A DNA stretch of 64,000 bases, taken from contig NZ_QBDT01000001.1 in assembly GCF_004124325.1 (NCBI RefSeq), positions 310,001 through 374,000 of the forward strand, in the 5' to 3' direction. The notes below the pieces were generated by a model, which was not told the origin of the DNA, made no database searches, and saw only the letters and a list, made by a program, of their open reading frames with translations. The position numbers and the translations under genes were made by a program. Source of the DNA: Streptomyces sp. L2 (lineage in GTDB: Bacteria; Actinomycetota; Actinomycetes; Streptomycetales; Streptomycetaceae). Shown piece after piece: positions 1 to 8,525 of this stretch; within the stretch, counting starts at the first letter, position 1, and every line of letters starts with the position of its first letter.

Positions 1-859
1 CCAGGTCGATGCGGGCGGCCACCAGGGTGGCGTCCAGGCCCAGTTTCATGGTGAACAGCGCCTCGACGCTGTCGATCTCGGGCTGTCGCTCCAGGTGCTC
101 CTGGATCCGGCGGGCCAGCTCCGGGTCGGCGGCCTCGCCGATGAGCTGGTCGCGGGCGTCGCGGCCGAGCCGGTAGGCGACGTACACCAGCAGCGCGCCG
201 ATCGCGAGCGAGGCGGCCGCCTCCCAGGCGACCTGGCCGGTCACCATGTGCAGGGCCATGCCGATGAGGGCGAAGGTGACGCCGAGGACCGCGCTGCCGT
301 CCTCGGCGACCACCGTGCGCAGCGCCGGGTCGCGCAGGGCCTCGCGGCCGCCGCCCTCGCGCACCTGGTGCAGCGCCCGCAGCAGGGAGGCGCCCTCGGC
401 GAGGAGGGCCACGCCGAGGACGATCAGGCCGGCGACGTACCCGGTGAACGTCTCGCTGGTGTCCTCCCGGAGCGCTTCGAAGCCCTGGAAGAAGGAGAAG
501 CAGCCGCCCATGACGAAGATGCCGACGGCGGCGAGGAGCGACCAGAAGAAGCGCTCCTTGCCGTAGCCGAAGGGGTGCCGTTCGTCGGCGGGCCGGCGGC
601 TGCGGCGCAGCGCGGTCAGCAGGAATATCTCGTTGAAGCTGTCGGCGACCGAGTGGGCGGCCTCCGACAGCAGCGCCGGCGAGCCGGCGAACACGCCGCC
701 GAAGGCCTTGGCGGCGGCGATCAGCAGGTTGGCGCCGAGGGCGACGTAGACGGTGAGGCGGGTGTGCCGGTCGCCCTGGGATGGCCGGCTGCCGCCGGGG
801 GCGGCGGGGGCGTCACCGGGCGCGGCGGCCCGTTCCTGTTCCGAGGGTGTCCGGGTCAC
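1..859 (-). CDS. Cation diffusion facilitator (CDF) metal transporter, 3' end outside window
   Basis: Likely exports divalent metal ions (zinc, iron or cobalt type) across the cytoplasmic membrane by proton antiport. The minus-strand translation shows the CDF plan: a first helix (VYVALGANLLIAAAKAFGG) followed by SPALLSEAAHSVADSFNEI, which carries the HxxxD metal site (H and D of AAHSVAD), then further helices and the start of the cytoplasmic ferredoxin-like domain (EIDSVEALFTMKLG). The C-terminus runs off the window. The start is uncertain: GTG at 859 gives a 30-residue Pro/Ala-rich leader, and an in-frame GTG near 944 is also open. The gene is divergent from the thiol transferase at 969. The family is clear; the metal cannot be told from sequence. 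Confidence 0.85.
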   Translation of the reverse strand, partial: MTRTPSEQERAAAPGDAPAAPGGSRPSQGDRHTRLTVYVALGANLLIAAAKAFGGVFAGSPALLSEAAHSVADSFNEIFLLTALRRSRRPADERHPFGYGKERFFWSLLAAVGIFVMGGCFSFFQGFEALREDTSETFTGYVAGLIVLGVALLAEGASLLRALHQVREGGGREALRDPALRTVVAEDGSAVLGVTFALIGMALHMVTGQVAWEAAASLAIGALLVYVAYRLGRDARDQLIGEAADPELARRIQEHLERQPEIDSVEALFTMKLGLDATLVAARIDL

Positions 860-968
860 TCCCGCCGACTGCCCCCGAGCGGGTGGATCACACGGTGCCG
901 GCGGCGGAAATCGGGGAACGCGTTGTGCCAGGGCGTCCGTCACGCGGGACGTGCGGCGAGGAGGAGAC

Positions 969-1982
969 ATGGGCGGCGACGGGAACAGCGCGTACGGCCA
1001 CAAGGCGTTCAAGCGGTCCAGGAGCCACTTCAGGGACCGGATCACCGCGGACGGCCGGGACGGCTGGCCGGTGGAGGCGGGCCGTTACCGGCTGGTGGTC
1101 TCCCGCGCCTGTCCGTGGGCGAGCCGGGCGGTGGTCTCGCGCCGGCTGCTGGGCCTGGAGGACGCCCTGTCCATGGCGATCGCCGACCCGGTCCAGGACG
1201 ACCGCAGCTGGCGGTTCACCCTGGACCCGGACGGCCGGGACCCGGTGCTCGGCATCCGCTACCTCGCCGAGGCGTACGACGCACGGGAGACCGGCTACCC
1301 GGGCGGGGTGAGCGTGCCCGCGGTCGTCGACGTCTCCAGCGGGCGGCTCGTCACCAACGACTACCCGCAGATCACCCTGGACCTGGCCACCGAGTGGAGC
1401 GCCCTGCACCGTCCCGGCGCGCCGGACCTGTATCCGGCCGGCCGCCGGGACGAGATCGACGAGGTGATGGCGGCGGTCTACGAGGACGTGAACAACGGCG
1501 TGTACCGGGCCGGGTTCGCCACCCACCAGGCGGAGTACGAGGCGGCCTGTACGGCGGTCTTCCGGCGTCTGGAGTGGCTCGCCGAGCGGCTGGCCGGGCA
1601 GCGCTACCTCGTCGGGGACACCCTCACCGAGGCGGACATCCGGCTGTTCACCACGCTGGTCCGGTTCGACCCGGTCTACCACGGCCACTTCAAGTGCAAC
1701 CGGTGGAAGCTGGCGGAGAACCCGGTGCTCTGGGCGTACGCGCGGGACCTGTTCCAGACGCCCGGCTTCGGCGACACCGTCGACTTCGACCACATCAAGC
1801 GGCACTACTACCAGGTGCACAGCGGCATCAACCCCACCGGCATCGTGCCGCTCGGCCCGGATCTCGCCGGCTGGACGGCCCCGCACCAGCGGGAGGAGCT
1901 CGGCGGCCGCCCCTTCGGCGACGGCACTCCGCCCGGCCCGGTACGGCCCGCGGAGGAGGTCCCGCCCGCCGGCCGCCCCTGA
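969..1982 (+). CDS. Glutathione S-transferase family protein, glutathionyl-hydroquinone reductase (YqjG/EcpG) type
   Basis: Predicted cytosolic thiol-dependent reductase of 337 residues. The thioredoxin-like N-domain contains SRACPWASRAV, matching the CPWA motif whose cysteine is catalytic in S-glutathionyl-hydroquinone reductases; VSVPAVVD supplies the cis-Pro region. The all-helical C-domain has the GST N-capping segment (LVGDTLTEADIRLFTTLVRFDPVYHGHFKCN), and the family tyrosines appear in RHYYQVHSGINPTGIVPLGP. Streptomycetes make mycothiol rather than glutathione, so the physiological thiol is uncertain. ATG follows GAGGAG with good spacing. The Pro-rich tail after about residue 315 looks disordered. 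It stands alone, divergent from the CDF gene. Confidence 0.88.
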   Translation: MGGDGNSAYGHKAFKRSRSHFRDRITADGRDGWPVEAGRYRLVVSRACPWASRAVVSRRLLGLEDALSMAIADPVQDDRSWRFTLDPDGRDPVLGIRYLAEAYDARETGYPGGVSVPAVVDVSSGRLVTNDYPQITLDLATEWSALHRPGAPDLYPAGRRDEIDEVMAAVYEDVNNGVYRAGFATHQAEYEAACTAVFRRLEWLAERLAGQRYLVGDTLTEADIRLFTTLVRFDPVYHGHFKCNRWKLAENPVLWAYARDLFQTPGFGDTVDFDHIKRHYYQVHSGINPTGIVPLGPDLAGWTAPHQREELGGRPFGDGTPPGPVRPAEEVPPAGRP

Positions 1983-2055
1983 TCCCGCATCCGGCCGGAA
2001 TCCGGCCCGACGGCACCCGCATCCGACCCGCTCCCCCCGACATGAGGAGATCCCC

Positions 2056-2364
2056 GTGGGCAAGAAGAACAAGAAGAAGAAGCTCCCCTTCGCCTACAAG
2101 CCCGTCGGCTTCGTGCTCAGCTGGACCGGCGGCACGCTGGCCGGGCTGGCGTTCCAGAAGGCGTGGAAGGTGATCCGGCACGAGGACGACGCGCCGGACG
2201 CGCTGGACGAGGACCGCGGCTGGGGCGAGATCCTGCTCGCGGCGGCCGTCCAGGGCGCCATCTTCGCGGTGGTCCGCAGCGCCGTGGACCGCACCGGCGC
2301 CAAGGCGATCGCCCGCTCGACGGGCGTGTGGCCGGCCACGGACGGCAAGGGGGGACGCGACTGA
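2056..2364 (+). CDS. DUF4235 small membrane protein
   Basis: Protein of 102 residues starting at GTG with GAGGAG upstream. The N-terminus is very lysine rich (GKKNKKKKL). Two hydrophobic helices follow: VGFVLSWTGGTLAGLAFQKAWKVI and GEILLAAAVQGAIFAVVRSAVDRTGAKAI. The spacing and the acidic ALDEDRGWGE turn fit DUF4235, a widespread actinobacterial family of unknown function often beside stress or envelope genes. It lies 73 bp after the GST-like gene on the same strand and could share its transcript. No function can be assigned. Confidence 0.8.
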   Translation: MGKKNKKKKLPFAYKPVGFVLSWTGGTLAGLAFQKAWKVIRHEDDAPDALDEDRGWGEILLAAAVQGAIFAVVRSAVDRTGAKAIARSTGVWPATDGKGGRD

Positions 2365-2490
2365 CCCCGCGTCCAGCGTGTCCGCCGGCCGGGCAGGGTG
2401 CCGTAGAACCCGGCCGGGATGGCGCCCGAGCGGCCCAACGGGCGCGGGAGTGTACGCGTCTGACGGGGTGTCGGCAGTAACACACGTCAC

Positions 2491-2576
2491 TTCCGGCTCA
2501 CGCGTAGATCATTTACGGCCTGGGCAGCCTCGTACCGCTTTCCGGCTCAACTTTCGAGCTGCGAAACGCAGTTCGA
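2491..2576 (+). promoter_or_regulatory. Repeats and palindrome upstream of the terpene cyclase
   Basis: The 260-bp gap before the cyclase holds a direct repeat of TTCCGGCTCA (2491-2500 and 2540-2549). It also holds an interrupted palindrome with 10-bp arms, TCGAGCTGCG (2554-2563) and CGCAGTTCGA (2567-2576), one mismatch, around AAA. The palindrome ends 47 bp before the ATG, where a regulator operator could sit. I could not place a convincing -35/-10 pair. The rest of the gap (2365-2490) shows nothing else. Confidence 0.4.
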
Positions 2577-2623
2577 GTGCAGGGGCGGGGGGACTCTGCG
2601 TTCCGCCTCCCGAAAGGACACGC

Positions 2624-3655
2624 ATGCCTCAGGACGTCCGCTTCGACCTGCCGTTCGAGACGCCCGTCAGCGCGCACCTGGAGTACGCGCGCTCGCGCCA
2701 CCTGCGCTGGATCTGGGACATGGGTCTGGTGCGCAGTCAGGCCGGGTTCGACGAGTACCAGTCGTGGGACCTGCCGCAGGCCGCCGCGCGGACCTATCCG
2801 CACGCCTCGGCCGAGGACATGGTCGTGCTGATGAACTGGTTCTCGCTGGCCTTCCTCTTCGACGACCAGTTCGACGCGATCCGGCCCGACCGGGCGGACC
2901 GGATCGCGGAGGTGGCGCGGGAGCTGATCGTGACGCCTCTGCGTCCGGCGGGCAGCCGGCCCCGCGTGGTCTGCCCGATCACGCTGGCCTGGGCGGAGGT
3001 CTGGGAGCATCTCAGCGCGGGCATGTCCCTGACCTGGCAGACCCGGTTCGCGGCGTCGTGGGGGCGGTTCCTGGTGGCCCACTGCGAAGAGGTGGACCTG
3101 GCCGCGCGCGGGCTGGCCGGCACCCTGGACCTGGCTCAGTACACGGTGTTCCGGCGCCGTACCGTCGGCATCCACCACAGCATCGACGCGGGCGAGCGCA
3201 GCCGCCGCTTCGAGGTGCCCGCCCAGGTGCAGGCGCATCCCCTGATGGAGCGGATGCGGGACCTGGCCGCGGACACCATCGGGTTCATGAACGACATCCA
3301 CTCCTTCGAGCGGGAGCGGCGCAGGGGCGACGGCCACAACCTGATAGCCGTGCTCCACCGGGAGCGCGGCGGTTCCTGGCAGGACGCCGCGGACGAGGCG
3401 TACCGGATGACGACCGAATGCCTGCGCGAGTACGTGGAGCTGGAGGCTCGGGTGCCGGGCATGTGCGACGAGCTCGGGCTGGACGAGGCCGGCCGGGACG
3501 AGGTGCGCCGCGGTGTGGAGGCCATCCAGCACTGGATCAACGGCAACTACGAGTGGGCGCTGACCTCGGGGCGGTACGCGGCGGCCAAGGAGGGGCCGGC
3601 GGTGACGGCCGAACTGGCGGGCCAGGGTTCGGTGGACGACCTGCTCGCGGTGTGA
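2624..3655 (+). CDS. Class I terpene cyclase (probable sesquiterpene synthase)
   Basis: Predicted soluble, Mg2+-dependent cyclase of 343 residues that ionises a linear prenyl diphosphate, farnesyl diphosphate by length and type. The aspartate-rich motif is F79-DDQFD (D80, D81, D84). The NSE triad is N223-D-I-H-S227-F-E-R-E231. A C-terminal RY pair lies in SGRYAAAKE. These are the diphosphate/Mg-binding elements of bacterial type I cyclases; the fold is all-alpha and no second domain is present. ATG follows GAAAGGA. The gene converges on the conservon P450 at 3731-4969 across a shared terminator, so a product oxidised by that P450 is possible but unproved. The product cannot be predicted from sequence alone. 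Confidence 0.9.
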   Translation: MPQDVRFDLPFETPVSAHLEYARSRHLRWIWDMGLVRSQAGFDEYQSWDLPQAAARTYPHASAEDMVVLMNWFSLAFLFDDQFDAIRPDRADRIAEVARELIVTPLRPAGSRPRVVCPITLAWAEVWEHLSAGMSLTWQTRFAASWGRFLVAHCEEVDLAARGLAGTLDLAQYTVFRRRTVGIHHSIDAGERSRRFEVPAQVQAHPLMERMRDLAADTIGFMNDIHSFERERRRGDGHNLIAVLHRERGGSWQDAADEAYRMTTECLREYVELEARVPGMCDELGLDEAGRDEVRRGVEAIQHWINGNYEWALTSGRYAAAKEGPAVTAELAGQGSVDDLLAV

Positions 3656-3667
3656 CGGGCGGGACCC

Positions 3668-3696
3668 GGGCCGCCGTTCACACCGAACGGCGGCCC
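3668..3696. terminator. Bidirectional hairpin between convergent cyclase and conservon
   Basis: Perfect 12-bp arms GGGCCGCCGTTC and GAACGGCGGCCC enclose ACACC, 12 bp past the cyclase stop and 35 bp past the P450 stop. A second C/G-rich stem (about 3694-3716) follows. There is no long T tract, as is common in this genus. Confidence 0.7.
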
Positions 3697-3730
3697 CCCG
3701 CCTGCCGGGCGGGGGGCCGGACGGCCCGGC

Positions 3731-4969
3731 TCAGGCGGCGAACTCCACCGGCAGGCTGTCCAGCCGGGACTCCCAGGTGGACGCCGACGAGGTGAGCTCC
3801 TCCGGCACGACGGCGAGGCGCAGGCCGGGCAGCCGGTGCAGCAGGACGTCCACGGCGATCTCGATGATGGCCTGGCCGAGGCTCTGCCCCGGGCACTCGT
3901 GCGGGCCCCCGCTGAACGCCAGGTGGGAGTGGTTGCCGGCCACGGAGACGCCCGTGTCGGGCCGGATCTGCGGGTCCACGTTACCGGCCGCGAGACCGAG
4001 GACCAGCAGGTCGCCCTCCTTCACCGGGCAGCCGCCCAGTTCCAGGTCGGAGGTGGCGAACCGGCCCGGCAGCACGGCGAGCGGCGGCGCGTTCCACAGG
4101 ACCTCCTCCACCACGGAGGACATGTTGAGCTGTCCGCTGATCAGCCCCGAACGCCGGTCGGGGTCGGTGAGGATGAGCTGCAGCGTGCGGACCAGCAGGT
4201 TGCTCGTCGTGGCGTGGGCCGTGATCAGGACCAGGCGCAGGTGGCTCACCAGTTCGTCCTCGTCCAGGGCCGCCGCGTGCTCGATGAGCCCGGAGGCGAA
4301 GTCGGACCCGGGTTCCGCCCGTTTGCGTGCGGCGAGTTCACCCAGTACGGCCATGATCTTCTCGTTGTGCGCGAGGGCGTCCGCGCCGCCCTTGAGGACG
4401 AGGTTGCTGGACTCGGCGAGCGCCCGGCCCTCGCTCTCGGCCAGCCCGAAGACCCGGGTGAGGACCAGCATCGGCAGGTGCTCGGCGAAGTCGGCGACCA
4501 GGTCGGCCCGGCCGGCGTCGGCGAACGCGTCGATCTGCTTGTTCGCGAAGTGGGTGACGTGCCGTCGGATGCCGCGCGCCGCGACCGCCTGGAGGTTGTC
4601 GGTGACCGCGCCGCGCAGCCGGCGGTGCGGCTCGCCGTCCTGCGAGACGCAGTCCGGCCGCCAGCCCAGCATCGGGATCAGCGGTGAGGTCTCCGCGACG
4701 CGGCCCTCCTTGAAGTCCCGCCAGATCCGTGCGTCCCGGCTGAACTGCAGCGGGTTGTCCAGGACCCGCCGGTTCTCCCGGTAGCCGAGCACCAGCCAGG
4801 CCGGGACGTCGCCCTCCAGCAGGACGGGGGCGACGGGGCCGTGCTCCACCCGCAGCCGCGCGTAGACGGCGTGCGGGTCGCTCTCCGACTCGGGGCCGTA
4901 CAGCCGGGTGACGCCCGCGCCGTGCGCGACGGGGCAGCCGCCCGGGGCCTCGGGGTCGTGCGCGTTCAT
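3731..4969 (-). CDS. cvnE: Conservon cytochrome P450 (CvnE), CYP157-like, lacking ExxR
   Basis: 412-residue P450, last gene of the conservon. The heme loop FSGGPHECPGQ is intact with thiolate Cys359. The I-helix reads AHATT at 251-255, keeping the acid/alcohol-type threonine but replacing the usual AG with AH. In the K-helix, where nearly all P450s have ExxR, the sequence is E289-V-L-W292, so the arginine is missing. Loss of ExxR is the described hallmark of the streptomycete CYP157 family, which also occurs in conservons; that assignment is inference from the motif. The ATG at 4969 overlaps the cvnD stop by 4 bp, so translation is probably coupled. Substrate and redox partners are unknown. 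The opposing terpene cyclase is an obvious candidate partner. Confidence 0.88.
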   Translation of the reverse strand: MNAHDPEAPGGCPVAHGAGVTRLYGPESESDPHAVYARLRVEHGPVAPVLLEGDVPAWLVLGYRENRRVLDNPLQFSRDARIWRDFKEGRVAETSPLIPMLGWRPDCVSQDGEPHRRLRGAVTDNLQAVAARGIRRHVTHFANKQIDAFADAGRADLVADFAEHLPMLVLTRVFGLAESEGRALAESSNLVLKGGADALAHNEKIMAVLGELAARKRAEPGSDFASGLIEHAAALDEDELVSHLRLVLITAHATTSNLLVRTLQLILTDPDRRSGLISGQLNMSSVVEEVLWNAPPLAVLPGRFATSDLELGGCPVKEGDLLVLGLAAGNVDPQIRPDTGVSVAGNHSHLAFSGGPHECPGQSLGQAIIEIAVDVLLHRLPGLRLAVVPEELTSSASTWESRLDSLPVEFAA

Positions 4970-5571
4970 CGAGACTCCTGGGCGACGGCGGAGCGTTCCT
5001 GCAGATGGCGGATCAGGGCGACGAGGACATCGCGGCTGGAGGCGCGGTCGCGGGCGTCGCAGCGCACGACCGGGGTGTGCGGGGCGATGTCGAGGGCGTC
5101 GCGGATCTCCTCGATCGGGTGCTCCTTGGAGTCGGGGAACATGTTCAGCGCGATGACGAAGGGCACGTTCTGCCGCTCCATCTCCTCGATCGCGCGGAAG
5201 CTGGAGGCCAGGCGCCGGGTGTCGACGAGGACTACCGCGCCGAGCGCGCCCTTGAACAGGCCGTTCCACAGGAACCAGAACCGTTCCTGCCCGGGGGTGC
5301 CGAACAGGTACAGCATCAGCGTGTCGTTGAGGGAGATCTTGCCGAAGTCCAGGCTGACGGTGGTCTCGGCCTTGTCGGCCACGCCCACGAGGTGGTCCGT
5401 GCCGACGGTGGCCTGGGTCAGCGTCTCCTCGGTGGTGAGCGGCTTGATGTCGCTGACGGCGCGGACCATGGTGGTCTTCCCGGTGCCGAACCCGCCGGCG
5501 ATCATCACCTTGACCGAGCGGATGCCTCCGGCGGCGGGGCGGCCGGGTTGGTCAAAGCCTTTCAAGTCCAC
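4966..5571 (-). CDS. cvnD: Conservon GTPase (CvnD)
   Basis: 201-residue Ras/MglA-like small GTPase of the conservon type, thought to act with the CvnA-C proteins at the membrane as a GTP-dependent switch. G1 P-loop is GGFGTGKTTMV. The G3 region is LYLFGTPGQERFW. The G4 position reads ALNMF rather than NKxD, as in other conservon GTPases. The GTG start at 5571 has an excellent AGGAGG site and lies inside cvnC (20-bp overlap), which supports it over longer open frames. Confidence 0.92.
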   Translation of the reverse strand: MDLKGFDQPGRPAAGGIRSVKVMIAGGFGTGKTTMVRAVSDIKPLTTEETLTQATVGTDHLVGVADKAETTVSLDFGKISLNDTLMLYLFGTPGQERFWFLWNGLFKGALGAVVLVDTRRLASSFRAIEEMERQNVPFVIALNMFPDSKEHPIEEIRDALDIAPHTPVVRCDARDRASSRDVLVALIRHLQERSAVAQESR

Positions 5572-5923
5572 TGAGTACCTCCTGGAGGAGCGCGAGGTCC
5601 GGACCGCGGCCCGCGTCGTGCGCCGGAATCGGATCATGGGCTTCGATACGGCCTGCGTCCAGCAGATCCGCCAGCAGCACCGCGAGGATGTGGAAGGGCA
5701 GTCCGAGGTGGGCGCCGAGTTCGGCGACCGACAGCGGATCGCGGCAGTGCCGGATGATCTCCTCGTGCTCGTACTGCATGCCCGGTAAGGGTGCCGTGCG
5801 GGAGATGATGAGGGTCGCCACGTCGAGGGTCGACGCCGGCCCGTCCGGTCCGCTGCGGCCCTTGGTGAGGACGTAGTAGCGGGTGAGACCGGACGGGTCC
5901 GTGGGCCGGCGGGGAGCACTCAT
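5552..5923 (-). CDS. cvnC: Conservon DUF742 protein (CvnC)
   Basis: 123 residues with a DUF742 winged-helix-like fold signature: LTRYYVLTKGRS near the N-terminus, EHEEIIRHCRDPLSVAELGAHLGLP (HTH-like) and ILLADLLDAG-type helix. In conservons this protein links the roadblock protein and the GTPase. Its ATG overlaps the cvnB stop (ATGA), and its 3' end carries the cvnD ribosome-binding site. Confidence 0.92.
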   Translation of the reverse strand: MSAPRRPTDPSGLTRYYVLTKGRSGPDGPASTLDVATLIISRTAPLPGMQYEHEEIIRHCRDPLSVAELGAHLGLPFHILAVLLADLLDAGRIEAHDPIPAHDAGRGPDLALLQEVLSGLERL

Positions 5924-6330
5924 CCAGAGTGCTCCTCCAGGCGCGGGGTGGTGCCGAGCAGCTCACCCATGCGCCGGGACAGGTCCCTCATCTGATGGCC
6001 CAGCAGCCCCTGGTCGAGGCCTTCGCGGGCGAGGACGCCGAGGTACGTCTCCACCCCGGCCCGTACGACGAAGAGGTGGCCGCCGTCGACCTCGATCATC
6101 GCCAGCCGCAGCTGGCCCGCGTACTTGGGGAACTGCTCGGCGACCGGCTGGGCCAGGGCCTGCAGGCCCGCCACCACGGCCGCGAAGCGGTCCACGTCGT
6201 CGGGGTCCTCGGCGCCGAAGGAGGTGATGGCCTTGCCATCGCTGGAGGCCACGAGGGCGAAGCGGATCTCCGGGATGCTCTCCACCAGGTCGCGGAGCGC
6301 CCAGCTCACGTCGGTTCCCTGTTGCGTCAT
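5920..6330 (-). CDS. cvnB: Conservon roadblock/LC7 protein (CvnB)
   Basis: 136-residue roadblock/LC7 (longin-like) protein, the expected activator or GAP-like partner of the CvnD GTPase. Recognisable parts are an N-terminal helix (WALRDLVESIPEIRFALVASSDGKAITS), a central strand pair and the family segment GHLFVVRAG..TYLGVLAREGLDQGLLGHQMRDL. It begins 5 bp after the cvnA stop and overlaps cvnC by 4 bp, so the set reads as one transcript. Confidence 0.93.
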   Translation of the reverse strand: MTQQGTDVSWALRDLVESIPEIRFALVASSDGKAITSFGAEDPDDVDRFAAVVAGLQALAQPVAEQFPKYAGQLRLAMIEVDGGHLFVVRAGVETYLGVLAREGLDQGLLGHQMRDLSRRMGELLGTTPRLEEHSG

Positions 6331-6335
6331 GGGGA

Positions 6336-8408
6336 CTAGTCGCTCTCTTCAGTGCGGTGCTCGGTGGCCGTGCGTCCACCGGCGGCCGCGGTGCCGTCCG
6401 GCGTCGCGGGTGCCACGACGTCTTCCTGTCCGGGGCGCGGGCCGCTCAGCGGTCCGGGCCCGGCCTCCGGTGCGCCCGCGTCCCGTACGGCGGGGCTGCC
6501 CGCGCCGTGGGGTTCGCGGCCGAGCGCCTTCGCTCCGCCGGAGGGCATGTCCGCGGGTGCCTCGGCGGGGTGCGCCCCGGCGCCCGACGGCAGGCCAGGG
6601 GCCGTCGCCGCGAAGCCGCCGGCCGCGACAGCGTTGTCCGCCGGACGGACGGCCGGACCGGCCGGACCGGCCGTGGAGTCCGTCGGCCGTCCGCCGTCGC
6701 CGCCTCGCGGGTGCTCGCCTCCGCCTTCGCCTCCGTCGCCGTCCGCCGGGTCCCCGGCGTCGTCGCGGCCCGCTGTCGCGAAGGCCGCGAGGCCGGTGAA
6801 GGAGGCCTCCGGGGGGACCGCGGGGTGGGCGGCCGTCTCGGGGCGGGAGGCGGTGGCGGGCCGCGCCGCGTCGCGCCGCCGGGTGCTGCGGCGGCGGGGC
6901 AGGCCGCCCGGGGTGGTGTCCACGGCCGTCTCGGCCCCGGACTCCTCCGCGAGGAGTTCTTCCGCCGGGGGCGTGCCGGCGGCCGGGGTGGTGGAGAGGG
7001 CCGGCGCGGCGGACGCGACCGCGGGGGCGGCGGGCGCGGGCAGCGGGCTGAAGTACTTGTGCGGGACCACGACGACCACGGAGGTGCCCAGCCAGGGCGA
7101 GTCGGCGAAGGTGACGCGGATGCCGTAGCGGCGGGCCAGGATGCCGACGACGCGGAGGCCGATGGTGGCGTCCTCGGAGATGCCGCCGAGGCCGGGTCCG
7201 GCGGCGGTGCCCGCGAGGGACTGCTCCGCCTCGCGCTTCTTCTCCTCGCTCAGGCCCTTGCCGGAGTCCTGGATCTCGATGCCGACGCCGTTGGGCACCT
7301 CCTTGCCGGAGACGATCACCGGCTCGGTCGGCGGGGAGTAGCGGGCGGCGTTGTCCAGCAGGTGGGCGAAGATCAGCGTGAGCTGGTCCACGAGCCCGCC
7401 GTCGACGCCGAGTTCGGGCAGGTGCCGTACCTCGACGCGGTCGAAGTCCTTGATCCGGCCGATGCCGCCGCGCACCACGTCCAGCAGCCGCTGCGGCTCC
7501 TGCCACTGGCGGCCGGGCCGGTCCGAGCCGCCGAGCACGCCGATGCTGGCGGCGAGACAGTCGGCGGGGCCGATCTCCTGGTCCAGTTCCATCAGGCCCT
7601 GGGCGACCGCGGGGAGGCGGCCGTGCTCGCCCTGCATCTCGTGCAGTCGGCCGCGGAGTTTGCTGGTGAGGACGTGGATGCGGTTGCCGATACCGATCAC
7701 GGCCTGCTCGGCGGAGGTGGAGCGGTTGAACTCCTCCTCGACGCCCATCAGGGAGGTCCGCAGGATCCGGCGCAGTCCGGCCTGGAGTTCCCGGCCGGTC
7801 TCGGCGCCCTGCTCCAGGGCGGGCAGCAGGTCGTCGACGGCGTCACCGGCGCGCAACCGGACCAGGGCCTCGGGCAGTTGCTCGTCCGCGAGACGGGTCA
7901 CCGCGGCGAGTTCCCGGGCGGTCCGCTCCTGCCAGGCGCGTTCACGGTCGATGAGCCGCTCCTCGTAGGAGGCGGCGCGGTCGGCGAGGGTGGCCTCGTA
8001 GGACCGGGCCTGCTCGGCGAGCCGGGCCTCGTGCTCCGTCGCCTGCTCGGCGAGCCGGGTGTCGAACGTGTGCGTCTCCTCGGCCAGCCGGTCCTCCAGG
8101 GCGGCACGCTCGGCGGAGAACTTCCGTTCCAGCCCGGCGACATGCTGCTGCCAGCGCTGGGCGTGCTCCACCTGTTCGGTGCGGAACGCCGCTTCGGCGC
8201 CGCGCAGTCGGCCCTTGGTCCGGATCAGCAGTCGTACGCACACGGAGCCCGCCGCGGTGAGGGCGGCGCCGGCGACGGCGGCGGCGACGCGTTCGCCGCT
8301 CATGAATGTCGCGGCGACCGTCCCACCTCCTAAGGCGAGCGGCATCAGCCACCAGCTGTACCAGGCGACAGGGGCCCGCGCCGCCGGTGGCGGAGTGGCG
8401 AGTTCCAT
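6336..8408 (-). CDS. cvnA: Conservon sensor-kinase-like ATPase (CvnA)
   Basis: 690-residue membrane histidine-kinase-like protein heading the conservon. Two hydrophobic segments lie at about residues 15-55 (SWWLMPLALGGGTVAATFM; AAAVAGAALTAAGSVCVRLLI). A long coiled coil follows (about 65-190) with repeated RLAEQA..HEARLAEQARSYEATLADRA units. The HATPase domain has N-box HLLDNAARYSPP and G-boxes EIQDSGKGL and GLRVVGILARRYGIRVTF. The last about 230 residues are Pro/Ala/Gly-rich and disordered. No response regulator is nearby, as is usual for conservons. ATG 8408 is chosen because GAAGG sits 6 bp upstream; longer in-frame starts up to 8474 lack a site. Confidence 0.9.
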   Translation of the reverse strand: MELATPPPAARAPVAWYSWWLMPLALGGGTVAATFMSGERVAAAVAGAALTAAGSVCVRLLIRTKGRLRGAEAAFRTEQVEHAQRWQQHVAGLERKFSAERAALEDRLAEETHTFDTRLAEQATEHEARLAEQARSYEATLADRAASYEERLIDRERAWQERTARELAAVTRLADEQLPEALVRLRAGDAVDDLLPALEQGAETGRELQAGLRRILRTSLMGVEEEFNRSTSAEQAVIGIGNRIHVLTSKLRGRLHEMQGEHGRLPAVAQGLMELDQEIGPADCLAASIGVLGGSDRPGRQWQEPQRLLDVVRGGIGRIKDFDRVEVRHLPELGVDGGLVDQLTLIFAHLLDNAARYSPPTEPVIVSGKEVPNGVGIEIQDSGKGLSEEKKREAEQSLAGTAAGPGLGGISEDATIGLRVVGILARRYGIRVTFADSPWLGTSVVVVVPHKYFSPLPAPAAPAVASAAPALSTTPAAGTPPAEELLAEESGAETAVDTTPGGLPRRRSTRRRDAARPATASRPETAAHPAVPPEASFTGLAAFATAGRDDAGDPADGDGGEGGGEHPRGGDGGRPTDSTAGPAGPAVRPADNAVAAGGFAATAPGLPSGAGAHPAEAPADMPSGGAKALGREPHGAGSPAVRDAGAPEAGPGPLSGPRPGQEDVVAPATPDGTAAAGGRTATEHRTEESD

Positions 8409-8525
8409 CAGCATCCTTCGTAGCGACACGAGCGAATGGGGGGTGTACCGGGGACCGCACTCATGAGTACGCACCGCGGACGGACCCGTGGGGAGGTCGC
8501 GTCAACTCGCGGTGACAGCCTGGAG

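Noticed and set aside
95..2173. 692-residue plus-strand frame across the CDF and GST genes
   Set aside because: It is antisense to the CDF transporter and out of frame with the GST gene; the real genes have recognisable domains.
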